Shown piece after piece: positions 18,554-32,000 of a DNA stretch of 64,000 nt. The position numbers were made by a program, and so were the translations under genes. The notes under the pieces are model-generated. The model saw only the letters and a list, made by a program, of their open reading frames with translations, did no database searches and was not told where the DNA came from. Each line of letters starts with the position of its first letter. The stretch's first letter is position 1. The stretch covers positions 14,606,001-14,670,000 of the forward strand of contig JAPTOF010000005.1 of assembly GCA_028554755.1 (NCBI GenBank). The letters are read 5' to 3'. The stretch is from Cordia subcordata. Its lineage: Eukaryota; Streptophyta; Magnoliopsida; Boraginales; Cordiaceae.

Positions 18554-19391
18554 GTGTCATTTTATTTTTTTATTATTTTAAAAGTGATTCGTTTGGCCCC
18601 TAATATTTTTAAAAAGTGTCAATTTAATTTTCATTAATTAGAAAATGGCCCATTTAATCCACAATGTTTGTAAAATATATCAATTTCATCATGGTTATAT
18701 TGACCACATGTTAGTCATATAACCACTCTTGAAGGTTAAAATAAGGTCAAGTTGACACTTTTTATAAATATTACGGACAAAAGAATATTATTTTTTAAAT
18801 AATAAGGACCAAATTAATATAATTTACAAATAAAATGTAAATGTTACGGACAAAAAAAGTGTCATTTTTAACTAGTTTTATTGAAAAAATTATTGACTTA
18901 TTAAAGATACACTTAGTTCGATTTAAACATTTATAAGATTTAGATCTTTACACTTTAATTTCAGTTTTTTTCTCATTGTTAAAATATGCTTGGCCATTGT
19001 TATAATTTACAAAAAATATAAAAAAAAAATAAGAAATAACTGTCAAGATACCACATCTAATAAATATAATGCATAGATTATAATAAATGCAAAAAAATTA
19101 ATAAATAAAATATAAAAAAAAAATTAAAGAAGCAATTGACATTAATACAAAATTTTAAAAAATTACAATGTTTAAGGGATACCACACGGTACCCTATTAA
19201 ACCACTATGGCATTACCGAAGAATTTTATGGTAAAAAGTCCTATAAATTTTTGTTCTAAACTTAAAAATTTTTGTTCTGAACCTATAGGTTGATGTTAGT
19301 TCAAATGGATGGAAAAGCTTCCCGAAGAACTCTCATAAATAATTTAGATGTTTTATTCAAACAGTAAGATGTCTTATACAAAAATGATCAA
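17300..19391. other. Gene-free AT-rich stretch with an imperfect inverted repeat
   Basis: No gene was recognised. An (AT)n tract lies at about 18520-18550. Around 18555-18880 the words gtgtcattttatttttt (left) and aaaaaagtgtcattttt (right), with matching inner segments such as gcccctaatattttta and taaatgttacggac, suggest a decayed foldback element. This was judged by eye only. Confidence 0.45.
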
Positions 19392-19949
19392 TGTTAAAAA
19401 TAACTGAAGTTTCACTGTAAAAACTAATTGGTTAATATTAAGAGTGACCCAAGACATTTATATGGTGATCTTAATTATTGAGATTTTTCTATGTGTGACT
19501 TTCTTTATGTATTGTAACACCTTTCCTCACATGTGACCCGAAATAGTACTTACACCTCTTCATAGATGGACTTGGACTTAGATTGTCGTGTAACCTGGAA
19601 TAGTTTGATGAGTCATCACGCCTTGAAACGAAACTCAGATGGTCATGTGACTCAGAAGAAGAATTGTTGTATGGACCACCAACAACCCAGAACGGATGCA
19701 GCTTGGCTGCTTGCAAGAATGGGTTATCACATGAATGGATGTGCATAATAGACAAACTTGATGGGTCACATGCGAACATACGCGCACTGTAGAGACTGGA
19801 CCAAAAGTCGAGCTCTGGTATCATATTAAAAATCATTGAAATTCTATTATAAAACCAATTTGTTGATATAAGGAGCAACCTAAAACCTCTATGGTGATCT
19901 TAATTCTTGAGAGTTTTCCATGTGTTGACTTTCTTTATGTGTTGTAACA
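19392..19949 (-). mobile_element. TRIM (small LTR retrotransposon), minus orientation
   Basis: Two direct repeats of about 127 bp (19392-19519 and 19824-19949) share blocks such as atggtgatcttaatt and gactttctttatgt. Read on the minus strand the first LTR is followed by TGATACCAGAGCTCGAC, a variant of the initiator-tRNA-Met primer site. The second LTR is preceded by a purine tract, gtgaggaaagg. The internal part is about 300 bp and non-coding. No clear 5 bp target duplication was found. Confidence 0.75.
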
Positions 19950-20187
19950 AAACAAAAATGTATTATATTTCACCTTATATAGAATGTAAATATATATATA
20001 TATATATATATATATTAGGGAGTATATTTAAAAATAACCCTATTAATAAATTATTTGTTACAGCCAGTGGTTTCAACTTTCAGGTTTACTGAGTCGTCAA
20101 ATTGAAGAAGACTCGGAGTACGTATGTCTCATGTATATGTATGTGTGTGCGCGCGCTTTCTTCTTGTTTACAAGTTTGGCAAATATG

Positions 20188-20291
20188 AGATTATGGATAA
20201 TTCAAGTGGTTAAAATTATTTTTCTCAAAGTGTGAGATCTGAGTTCAAATCCTATGGGGGACGAGAATTGGAGTTGGAGTTCTAAAAAAAA
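20188..20291 (+). mobile_element. tRNA-derived SINE relic
   Basis: It contains gataattcaagtggttaaaa (box A region), then a box-B-like gagttcaaatcc and a poly-A end. It belongs to the family of 8895-8997 and 31429-31535 but is more diverged. Confidence 0.65.
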
Positions 20292-20299
20292 TGTTGGCA

Positions 20300-23200
20300 A
20301 TTAATGATCATAATATAATTATGATTGATCTTACACGCCACAAGCCCACAATTGATCTTCAAACTATAATGAAGCTAATTAGCATGCATGCATACGCCTC
20401 AAGGAAATAGCCTTATTATCAACCTTTGTTGTTATGGTTATTTTAAATATATATTGCTCTTATTTTAGAAGAGAGAAAGACTTATTATTTTTACTTAATA
20501 CTATTTCTTAAATAATTACATTCAAGTACAAAAATAGATCTCGGCATCCCGGTGACAAATTTCTTGTTCTCGCGTTGCATGCCACAATTAATCTTTAGAA
20601 CATACAGTGAAGCTAATTAGCACGCATGATACACCTCCAGTGAAGTGGACTTGAATTCTCTCCTATTTTTTATTCTCTTCTACTCTTATTTCAAATCAAA
20701 AAAGAGGGAAACGATATTAATAAACAAATTAAATTTTGAAATAAGGGGTCCAAATTAATTTAATCCTATATGAATAATTGAAATTATCTCTCTTATATAA
20801 AAGAGAGAGAATAAAAATAAGAGAGGATCCAAACACATAACGATATTACTTGTTTGTCATGACACAAGGAAACTTCACATGATTAATTGATGATGCGACT
20901 TCTAGTTTGGCTGTTAGATAAACCGATTATAGTCTAGATTTGGGACTGTGGTTATTATCACAACTTCGTCTCATTTATGGTTTAATGAAGCTCTTGCTAA
21001 ATCAGCCGAAAGAAATACATAAGCATTTAACTTCACAAAGAAAATCCGTAGGTTTTACATGATAGAAAAGATAGATAAATTGAGTGAATTTTGGTAATGT
21101 GATCGATAAAATTCTAAAAACGTAAAATAACTTAACAGCATAGATCTAAAATAATTAGAAGGAAAAAATAATAATTTTAGGGTCTAAATTTTGTGAAATA
21201 TAAAATTAAGAACTTTTTCATAAATTCAAATTTTCTATTGAATATTCTAAAATTCAAGTCTTTAATATTATATTTTATAAACTACCTTTTCTTCTAACTA
21301 GAAATTGATATACCACAGAATACATGTTACCAATTTACAATTCATATAATAAAACAAAACCCTTCAATCCAAGTACAACCATTCTATATCTTTAATCAAA
21401 AGGTTGTTCATGTTAAGTTTTTAAATCTTCAATACAATTTCGTATCCATTTGACATTAGATAAAATGGTGGATATTACTTTTATGCAAAATTCTTCTTTG
21501 GTTGATCATCATCTTCTTGAGTTGGAAAAGGAATAAAATAACTGTACAATCAGACTAAATAATTACGCGAGTTTTGTAAGTGGGTGACCCTTGTTCTCTA
21601 CGTCATAATCAATTGTTGACCATCAGTTTATATGGGAATAAATTGCCGTCCAATGATGTAGACAAGTATGTTATTATGTGTAGTAGCATATAGTACTAAA
21701 TTACTAGTATTTTTGCATTTTATACTTTATGCCGATTTATTGAGTTTTATTCTATGTTCTTTTTATATCTTTTAAACATCTCATAAAATGACTCTTTTTT
21801 TGTATTTTTATTGTATTTCGAATTTTTGAGTTTATTTTTTGGCATTTCTAATTGAATAATTAATTAAAAAAAGACATCCATAAAAATTAAATTTTTGTTG
21901 ATATGGCCTCAAATAGGCAATTAAAATGATGAGACACCTCCTACGTTTTTTATATATTATTTTTTTAATAGTACATGTATAGATGTCTATATGTAGATAA
22001 TTATAGATGTTTGTAAAATATTGTAAATCAATTTGAATATTTTAAAACATAATTAATTAGTTGAAAAAAGGAAAATAACAATATTAGAGACGTCTAATAT
22101 AGTTTATTCCTTGAAAATTAATGACCTTTAAATGAGAATGACTAACATGCTTAGTCACATATATGTAGTCAATTTTGGTATCTTATTAAAAAAAAGTGTC
22201 CATATTTGAAATAATATTATAAGGAATTAGTATCAAGTAAGATGCTCCTAAAATATAATATTGCCCATTGTTATTTTAATAAAATATTGGCTTATAATAT
22301 ACAGATACCGGAGATAGAGCAACAATAAGGTTCTTTACAAGACCAAAAAAAATTACATGGGCACATTTTGAAATTAATCAAATTGAATACTATTGACAAT
22401 TAATGAAAATTAATAAGACCTGAAAATTTTAATTTTAGACTAAATGAAAAGCAAAAATCACCTAAAAATAATATAAAAATAAGTGAAAATGTGCCACCAT
22501 CCAAAAAGCCTAAAATATTTATGTGGCAACTCCTAACACTTAAGGTTCAACTTTATATAATACTATAAATATAAATATAGTTATATACAATTGATATAGA
22601 AAGTAGGCTAAGCTGTGGGGTTTAAAGGATTATTCTTGGAATAGTCTCCCCTCTTATATCTTTATCTAGGAGGAACTGAAATTTAGCAGATTAATAAACC
22701 ACAATACTCGACCTCAATGGTTTCTTCAAAAACATTTATGCTATCATATTTTTTGAGTAAAATACATTTGACCCCTGTATTTTGTTAAAGTTGTCCAAAA
22801 CTCTTTGCCGTTTTAAAATTTGCTAATGATCCTCTATGTTATAAAGAATATTGTATAATTATCTAAAAGTTGAAGGTTTTTGCAACGTTCTTTTAGTATA
22901 GAAGACAGTGAATTTTAAACAACAAGACATTTTATTGCAATTTAAAAAAAATTATAAGAACTAAAATGTATTTTACCTTATTTTTTCTAGTGAAAAACAT
23001 AGTTTGAGAGTAATGGTTCATCATATGCGACATTGTTTGGTTGACGTATATTTATGATTAGAAAAAAGTTATCGCATTCTTTTTCTTTAACTTATATTAA
23101 ATTCATTTTAAAAATTATGAATGTTATAGTGTAATAACGTGTCTTGATATATATTTTAAGATAAATAAATTTAATCACAAATTATTATATTATAGCCAAA

Positions 23201-23700
23201 TATAATAATTATGAATCATTGATATACTTATACTAAAATAATATTAATAATTTATATTTACTAATATCATCATAAATTATGCACCTTGCAAAAGATCCAC
23301 ACTAATTTTTGTGATGAGAGGATAAGTTGGTGAAGAGTAAGAGCTTCAAGAATGTTCCTAATCTAACATACGGGTGTGGTGTTTTTGTAATTTAAATAAA
23401 CATTTAAGGGTAAAGGCGATAAAATAAAAACTACCCATAGGCATAATGGACAACACGTGGTGGAAAGATATTTCTTGAGAAAATATCTAAACTTGACTTG
23501 CCCCATGGGTCACTCACGTCATCGGTTCGTTAGGGAAGATATTTTCAGCATCTATTGCGGCGGGAATCGCCGACCAACGCTTTCCCCGCTTTTTTTTTTT
23601 TTTTCTCTCCTTTTCTTTTGCTAGGCCGCTCCATATTTCTTTTCTTACTTACAAATTAAAAATTTTTAATACCCACATTACGTTACGTGAAAAAGTATTA
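20300..23700. other. Gene-free AT-rich stretch with a MITE relic
   Basis: No gene was recognised. Near 22757-22981 the left word agtaaaatacatttgacccc and right word actaaaatgtattttac are inverted, and the left end resembles that of the foldback element at 6510-6943, so this is probably a decayed relative. Confidence 0.45.
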
Positions 23701-23899
23701 CATATTAATTAAACTAATAATTTTACCCGTGCAATGCATGAGACATGAATGTTTTCAAATTAAAATAATTAGTAAAATAATTTTTTTATGTTAATACTAT
23801 ACATTTATTTAGATATACCATTTTTAACAAGAAATCCGCTAAATCTTTCATACCTTGTCATAAGTGTTTGTTTTAAACCACATAATATTTTTTCAAGTT

Positions 23900-25470
23900 T
23901 ATAAACATGGTTGAGAAAGCAAGCATTTACAAAATCGGAGGTTACTTAACATAAACTTCCTTTTTAATGAAGCTATTTAAGAAAGCATTTTTCACATCCA
24001 TTTAATATCATTTAAAGTTCGTAAAACATACAAATAGATTTGAGTCTAGCAACCAAAGCATATGTTTTATCATAATCAATTTCTTCTCCTTGATTGTAAC
24101 TTTGTACAACAATCTAGCTTTATTTGTAATAACAATTTCATGCTCATCTAACTTGTTCTTGAACACCCATTTGGTTCCAATTATATATTGATCCTTTGGT
24201 CTCTAAACCAATCTCCAAACTTTATTTCTTTTATATTGATTCAATTCCTCTTACATAACAATTATCTAATCATTATCAAGCAAGATCTATTTAACATTTT
24301 TAGGTTCTAATTGAGACGAGGAGGCATGATGTTTACAAAAAGTATTAATGTTACTTCTTGTTCATACTACCTTAAAAGATCACCAGTTATTTGCTCGATG
24401 GGACGATTTTTGAAGTACTTCCAAACCCTTAGTAAGTCCTCATTCTAATAGTTGCTGGGTCATCTCTTGTTAGTTGATCTTTAATATTTGGTTGTTCTTC
24501 TTGAGGTTCTACCTCTTCATTTTGATCTTGAGATCCACCAATCTCTTTTTTATGGCTTTTCGAGGGATGTTGATCATGCAATATCTCCAATTTCCCTACA
24601 TCATCATCAATATCCTTTTTCGGCTAGAATGAGTTTGTTCGTTAAACTTTACACGTATAAACTCTTCTATAGTATAACTATGTTTGATGTAAATGCGATA
24701 TACTTTACTTCTAGTTGAATAAGCAGCAAAGACACATTCATAAGATTTGGAATCAAATTTGCATTGATGCTCTTCAATATTCAACATATATCATTTACAA
24801 CCAAATATTTTAAAGTATAAAGTATTAGGTTCTTCCATTCTACAAATCAAAACAAGATTAAGCATATAATATGAGGTGTTCATGGCTTTGGCCCAAAGAA
24901 ATGTCGGCAATTTATGCTCTTTTAATATTGTCCTTGAAATTTCTTGTAATGATTGGTTTTTTCCCTTTCAACAATCATATTTTATTGAAGTGTGTGAGAT
25001 ATTGAAAATGTATGCTCAATGCTACAAAACATATAGTTGACAAAAGATGCATTCACAAATTTCATGTCATTGTGACCGTGTATGCATCTTATAAGATACC
25101 CCTTCTTATTTTGCACCTTTTTACAGAACTTAGCAAACTAAATGAAGATCTTGTTTTTTGATGCGAGAAAATTATCCATGTACATCCAATATAGTCATCA
25201 ACAATAATAAACACATAATGAGATGTCCCTAACCTTGTCACAATCATGGGACCAAACAAATCAATCCTGTCACCTTGTTAATGAGTTTAAATGATGCCAA
25301 ATATTGTTTACCTAATTCACATGCATCATATAAATCATTTTCCTCAAATTTCAGTTTAGGCAAGCCATCAACAAGTTCTTTCATAGTCAAATTCATCAAC
25401 AAGTCCATACTACTATGTCCAAAATGCCTACACCGTAACTAAGAATCACTCATATAAAGAATTTTAAAAC
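23900..25470 (-). pseudogene. Degraded Copia polyprotein relic
   Basis: Read on the minus strand, pieces of a Ty1/Copia polyprotein appear in order but in shifting frames. First is a gag-pre-integrase-like stretch with KELVDGLPKLKFEENDLYDA (about 25310-25440). Next are integrase fragments with DLFGPMIVTRLGTSHYVF (about 25200-25270). Then comes the integrase tail with FDSKSYECVFAAYSTRSKVY (about 24690-24760). Last is the start of reverse transcriptase with GTKWVFKNKLDEHEIVITNK (about 24120-24190). There are many stops and indels. No LTRs were found at the ends. It cannot be functional. Confidence 0.8.
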
Positions 25471-25479
25471 ATCTTTTTC

Positions 25480-26096
25480 TAATAAACGACTAAGTAATAA
25501 AGAGAAAAAGACGACAAAAATCCTTCATTTTAATTCGGCAATATTCTTATCAAGAATAGTTTAAATAATTTATTTATTGCTATTTAGAGTCTATTTAAAT
25601 TAATTTTTTTGAAAAGAGTTCTTTTTTCAAATTAAAAAATATTTTGACTTTTAAAAAAATTTAAATTAAGTTGTTTTTTTCCATAACTTTAATTTTTTTA
25701 ATAATTTAAATATTTATTAAAAGAAAAAGACACGTGTATACTGACAAATCCATCAGTTCTCTTCTCTGTGTTATCCTTTATTCTACACACGGAAATACAC
25801 AAACATGTGCGTGAATGGTATGTGTGTGTGTGTATATATATACACTACGTAATTAGGCACTCGGTTTACATTTTTGTCTCGACATTTCTCAATCATTGAA
25901 GCCCCTAAACCACAACAGCGAAAATCCTAGTGGCAAAAACCTTAAAATTCAGTTCAGATCAGCCATGGTTGAACTTGTCGCTGTGATGATCATCATCATG
26001 TGACGGTGTCTCACTACAGAATAAAGCATTTGTCGAGGATACCAAGCTCTGAGGGGCATTATCGTAATTTTGTACCAAATTGTGGTAGGGAAGTAG
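25480..26096 (+). other. Upstream region of the type-B regulator gene
   Basis: AT-rich sequence with a short TG/TA microsatellite (about 25818-25850), then presumably the promoter and 5' UTR of the regulator gene, whose ATG is at 26097. No specific cis-element could be assigned with confidence. Confidence 0.4.
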
Positions 26097-29000
26097 ATGG
26101 GTAGTCGGACGGCCGTGGCGGCGGAGGCGGTGGTGCCGGAGCAGTTCCCGGTGGGGCTGAGGGTGCTGGTCGTGGACGACCACGTCCCTTGCTTGAGAAT
26201 TGTCGAGCAAATGCTTCGCAAGTGCAAGTACAATGGTTAGTTTGTAAGCCTATTGCTTTTTGAGCAATTTACGTATTTTTATAAATTCTTTGTTTTTTCT
26301 TCTTTGCTTTATGAAAATTTAACTTTTTCTTTATTAGAATTTAGCTTTGGCTTCGATTGAATTTGATGAACTAAATGAAATCAAAACAAACTGAATGAAG
26401 TCTTATACTAATAAGATGCAAGACGACACCAGTGTGTACGATTCAGTGCATCACATGTAAGGGATGCCGCAACAGCGATATATTGATATCTCAAATGTAT
26501 AAGAAAAACTCAACTAACTTTACACTGCATGTCGGCTACTTAATGCTACCCTTCATTTTTAACTGATCTCGAAACCAGCAATACTATGCGTAAACCTGTT
26601 ATATGGTTGGCGTTTCTTCTACTATGTGTTCTAATTGTCCTATTTCTTTTATTAATACTTAAGGATTTTTATTCTTAGCCTATTTTTGGGGTTCATAAAG
26701 TTGAAAAGCAAAGTTTTTCACAATGAAAATCAAATGTGACTGAGTAGAGGATATTGAAGGTGTAACGCGCTACACGGCCTCTGAATATTTTCCAGTTCAT
26801 TTCCTGAGTGGAAGAGATATTTTGATTTATGCAGCTGTCATCTTATCATCTTATCATCATGACTCAGTGCAAATAATTTGACTTTGGGTGGTCCAACAAA
26901 ATTAATATCCTGAAACTATGATAGTTCAGTTCATCAATTAGGATAATGAGATTATGCTATTATTTCTTTATGCCCAAGTATACTGCAAACAGTATTGCCT
27001 TTTTTCTTTTCTTTTACTTTTAAGGACCAGAAATTTAATATGGCAGATCATACGTTTGCCTTATTTTCTTTGATCTTGTTGTCCTTCCTCCCTATATTGC
27101 AAACTGTGATGTTTGACTTTAGGTAGCTCAAGTCTTTTTTGCTGTCTTGTTGAGGAATTATCTTTTTCTTTGGATGCTTTCATTTAAAAATCTAAAGGAC
27201 CCTGTAAAGTGATGGCTTTCATATGGTCTTTGGTTCTTACAAGGATACTTTTATGGTCTTTAAAGTTATTAAGAGGATCAATGCTAATGCTTTTTTGCAA
27301 CTTCTAGGAGCATACAATTCACTATCAGCTGATGTCTTTGTTATTTGTCTTATGTGAAAGCAAAGTAGGAAATACATTCTAATGTATTTGTATGCTGAGG
27401 GAGTTTGTTTACACCCAATGTCTGCATAATTGACTAGACACGGCAGATAAGAAGACCAAATCAACTAAGAAATTAGTCATCGAGTGAATAAAACTCGTGG
27501 TATGATGTGATATGTAAAAGTGTTTGACATTTGAAAGTACAACCATTTGCGCCAGTCAAGGGACTTGGTTTGTGGTAAAATCAAAAAAGGCCATTGAGTA
27601 TCAAGATTCGTGGAAGGAGTTGAGAGCTTTTAGGGTGCTCTAAATATGAAAGGTAATATAGACCTCCAAGTAAAGGGTTCCACAACCACCATATCGTGGC
27701 TATCTAGCTTAACGTAGTCTAGCGCAGTTTACCTTAGCTCCATTGCTTTACCGTAGCTTAATGTGGCCTAGTTTAAAAGATCAATCAGCATAAATCTCAT
27801 TCGAGGTTCACATATTGTAACTAAGGAAAATTGTTATCGTGGTCTCTTTGTTGAACTATTTATCATGGTAATGCATAGGGTCAGGAGAAGTTCTTGGCCT
27901 CAATTTGTTTATTCGTGCGCCAATTCTGGTGTTTAATTGGTGTGTGCTAGCTTGTGTGGCACGCCATTGTTTGAGCAATTGGAGTAACCACAAACCATAG
28001 TTGTACAAGTCCCTTGACTTAGTTCGAGGTGAGAACCTGCTCAAAGTTAGTTTGCACAGACACGTGGCTAGCAAGGGTCCATGGTTTGGTGACATCAGCT
28101 CCACATGGCATCAAAGTTTGGTCAAAGTTGTGGCTGAGTGCAATTGGCCATTAGGAAGAATTTTTATGCAAATAGAACTGGGGTGCAAAAACTGCCTGGG
28201 ATACTTGGGAGTGTTATATTCTCCCATGACGGAAGTGTCTAGAAAACCCAAGGTAGGGAGGATTTCTTGGTGTTCTGCTTGTGTAATCATGGCTACTCCT
28301 TGGCGTATTGGACTGAGAGAAATTGTAGGATTTTTGGCGAAAGTTGTTTGTCTCCTCATTATATTGGGGGTGAAGGGATTGCTTTTTTGCCTTCGGGGTC
28401 AAAGGGAATGACTCTTTGATTGGCATGGTTCATGTAGCATAAAAATATGCAAAATTGTTGTAGCTCAATTTTGAATTCTGTTTCTCTTATCACACTATTG
28501 TAATTGAGGATTTCTTGTCTTTTACTACCAACTTTACCTTTTTTTTTCTCTTACTAATAAAAGAGAAAAAGAAAAGAAGAAAAGAATCTATTGTTAGGCA
28601 TGGTGGAAATGAGAACTGATATGATAGTCTTCATGACTATTAGAGCATATTCATTGTGGTCACTCAATGCTACACTGAATATTGTGAAGACTGACAGAGT
28701 CTGAAATGCCTTCCTTTTTCTTCTTTTGTTAGTGTTTCTTAGTGACATTTCTTTTTGTTGCCTTCTCTTCCTGAATCCTTGAGATTCAGTTTTTCTTTTC
28801 TCCCTCTTGCTGGGTGATGATGCTTTCTTTTGAACATTGGGAAAACTGTTGAGAAAAAATGAAGGGAAAAGGACAACAAAATCAGATGAGGATAAATTTT
28901 TTGCCGTGTTTGGCTTCCAAAGGAAAATTTGAGGGAAAAGGGAAAAAGCAATATTAAGTTATCCAATTTCAGTCCTTAATGTCATTGTTTTAAAAGTGAA

Positions 29001-32000
29001 AACATCATTATAGCTCTTATTTTTGCCTTCCAATAAGATGATCTACAGACTTTTCCCAACAGTGAGATGAGCTAACACAAAATATACAATATGCAATATC
29101 TAGCCACTGTTTTAAGTCTTTCATCAAGCCATTGAGTGGTGTTGAAGTAACAAGTATGCTGATTCTTCCACAGTAATTTGCTACAGATAAAGGAGAAAAA
29201 ATAAAAATTACTAGTCAGATCATGGCAATTCCAAATGGATCTTTGTTGATGTTCATGTTGGTTAATTAACTTGCAAGAAGAAGGGGAGGAGGGGTGTTGG
29301 ATTGGGTTTGGAGTTGTTTTTGGTATACAAGAAATGATAGAGCGCGCAGGGGGGGGGGGAGCCACGTTAAGCAATTTAGAACCTTAGAAGTTTTGCATTG
29401 GGGGGTGTTACTGGCTGCCTACTTTAGCCTGATCAGATTTACCTCAATTTCGGTCCAACCATGGCAATTCCAAACATGGGGGTGGATGGTTTCTCTTCGT
29501 GTACAAGGAGAGCAATGTGAAGGCTGGGAGAAGATCATGCACCATAGAGCCTTGAACTTTGGAGGTGAAGGTGAGTGGGAAGCAACATTGCCTGATCAGA
29601 TTTTCCCTAAAATTGTGCTTCATCTTTTTTTTTTTTTAATTTTTCTCTTGCAATTTTCCTTATTTTGCTTGTATCTTTGTTTTCCTTTTTTTTTTCTTTT
29701 GTTTTTTTATTTCCTTTCTTTTTTTTAAATCTTTGGTTTGTTTAGGGATAGTCACCAAAATCAAAGATCAAAGAGAGTGTTTCAATTGGCTTATGAAAAA
29801 GTTACTTAACGCACCTTTGACTTTGATTGACTTTTTTCTATTTTTAACTTCCAGTAGTTATCTATTTGAATAAAAGTTGTTTTTATAAAAATAAGCATTG
29901 ACTTATTTGGTTAAGTAATGCTAAAAGCTAACTTATATTGTCAAAATGACTATTAAGGACATAAGAACAGGATGCCAATTAGAACACAATATAAATGTAA
30001 TTGTTTAATTTTTAAGATATACATTATTAAAATATTGTAATTTAAAAGATAGATGTTTGTACGCTGATTTTTTGTGTTTTCTTTTTTTCATTCAGGGGCA
30101 GTATAGAAATAGATATAAAAAGGTGAGGGAAAAATAGCAAATGATTCAGTCAAATTTACTTTCTTTTTTTTTTCGTTTTCTTTTTAAACTGCTTCAATCC
30201 ATAAAAAAGCAAAAGTTCAGGGGCGGGGAGCCTTTTTTTTTTTGGGCTGATTAAAGTAACTTAAAGAAAAAGCACCTTTTTTATTTAAACAAAAGTGTCT
30301 ACTAATTGGGCTTTAAGCATGTTTGGTCAGCTTAAGAGCCAAACCAAACACATCTAGGTAGATCTTAAAGTTTGTGAAATGATATTCTATCTGGAAAAGT
30401 TTGTTTTGGAAGATGCAGGGGTGATGCATGATTTAGCCTTTATGTCACATACCTTATTCTTGTGAACATTAGATGAGGAATCAAATCAAGTTGTTATGAT
30501 TATAACTAATTAGTAGATTACTTTTCATCCTTGATATTATATACCAATTTTGCTCCTGTGGTTTTAGTTATTGAACTTCTACTGTTGGATTATCTATAGG
30601 AAGAATATTTAATTTATGTTCCATATAACTTCTTTCTAGTTGTGCAAGTTCTTGTGCAAATGAAGGCATTTTCTCAAAGATTCAATATTTCCCACGGAAC
30701 CTTAAAGCTTTAGCAACCTTTGAAGTACTTATAATTACATAATATTATCACCAAAAGCATGCTTGCAGAAATATTATAGTTGTGTCCCATTTATATAGTC
30801 GCACTTTCTTTATTGGGATGTCCCAAATTGTTGTCATGTTTCCAAAATTAAAACACCTTTTCCTTTAGTTTCCAATATATTATTCACTAGTAAGTGATCC
30901 ATGCGTTATACGGGTTGAGATTTTAATTAATTTTTTATTTAAGTGAATAAGTAAAATAAGTTTATTTATGTATATAAGTTACATGATTTGTTTTATCTCT
31001 CCCCATCATCTAGTCCCACACCTATCGCTTCATAGATTTGTTTTCTCTCTTTCTTTCGTTCTTTTTCTTTTAATTTTTTAAATATGGAATTGCTTGCAGT
31101 TACTACTTGTTCTCAAGCTACTAGTGCTCTGAAGCTGCTGCGAGAACGGAAAGGTTGTTTCGATATTGTACTAAGTGATGTTCACATGCCTGACCTGGAT
31201 GGCTTTAAACTTCTCGAGCTTGTTGGGCTTGAAATGGACCTTCCAGTAATAAGTAAGTGATGCCCCTTTTGGTCCAGTTCCTGTGTTTTGTTATTCAATA
31301 TTACTTTATGTTTTTTATCTTTTGCATGAGAATACATGTCTTGGGGAATGAGAAATTTGGAGGGAGGGGATCTTTGCCCTCTAATGACAACGCATCAAAG
31401 AGCAAAGAGAATAGAAGAACTGTTCTGTTAGGATTAAGGGATAGCTCAAGTGGTTGAGATTATCTTCCCTAGGTGCGAGGTCCCGAGTTCGAATCCCATC
31501 AGGGTGGGGTTTAAAAGAGGGAAAAAAAAAAAAAGGAACTGTTCTGTATTTCTCTTTGCCCTTATATTCCAGTTGTTCAAATGAACCTTCTCAAGACAAG
31601 TATCACCCTCAACCCAGAAACCATGTAACTATTTTTTCTTCTGTTTCTGTCTACTGTAGGATGCAAAATAGAACTAAGGCCCTATTCTTCACTTATCCTT
31701 CCCCTACCCTCCTCGTCCTATACCCTTCATGCTATACATTTCTAAAGAATCATGATAAACACTTCATTTACACGTTCAATTTTTTTCCCTGCAGTGATGT
31801 CAGCTGATGGAAGAACCAATCTTGTCATGAGAGGTGTTAGACATGGGGCTTGTGATTATTTGATCAAGCCTATACGCGAAGAAGAGTTGAAGAACATCTG
31901 GCAGCATGTTGTTAGGAAAAGGTGGAGTGAAAATAAAGAACATGAAAATTCAGGTGGCTTGGAAGATAATGATAGGCATAAACGAGGAAATGATGACGCT

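Noticed and set aside
19566..19878. Open frames on both strands near 19.5-19.9 kb as a gene.
   Set aside because: They fall inside the interior and LTR of the TRIM element and have no recognisable domain.
28001..29728. Open frames of 136 and 144 codons in B-ARR intron 1 as nested genes.
   Set aside because: No domain, biased composition (the second ends in a poly-T translation of F and L), and no splice or promoter context.
31429..31535. A tRNA gene, because of clear box A and box B.
   Set aside because: The sequence has no acceptor stem or anticodon arm that fold as a tRNA, ends in poly-A and has a target duplication; it is a SINE.
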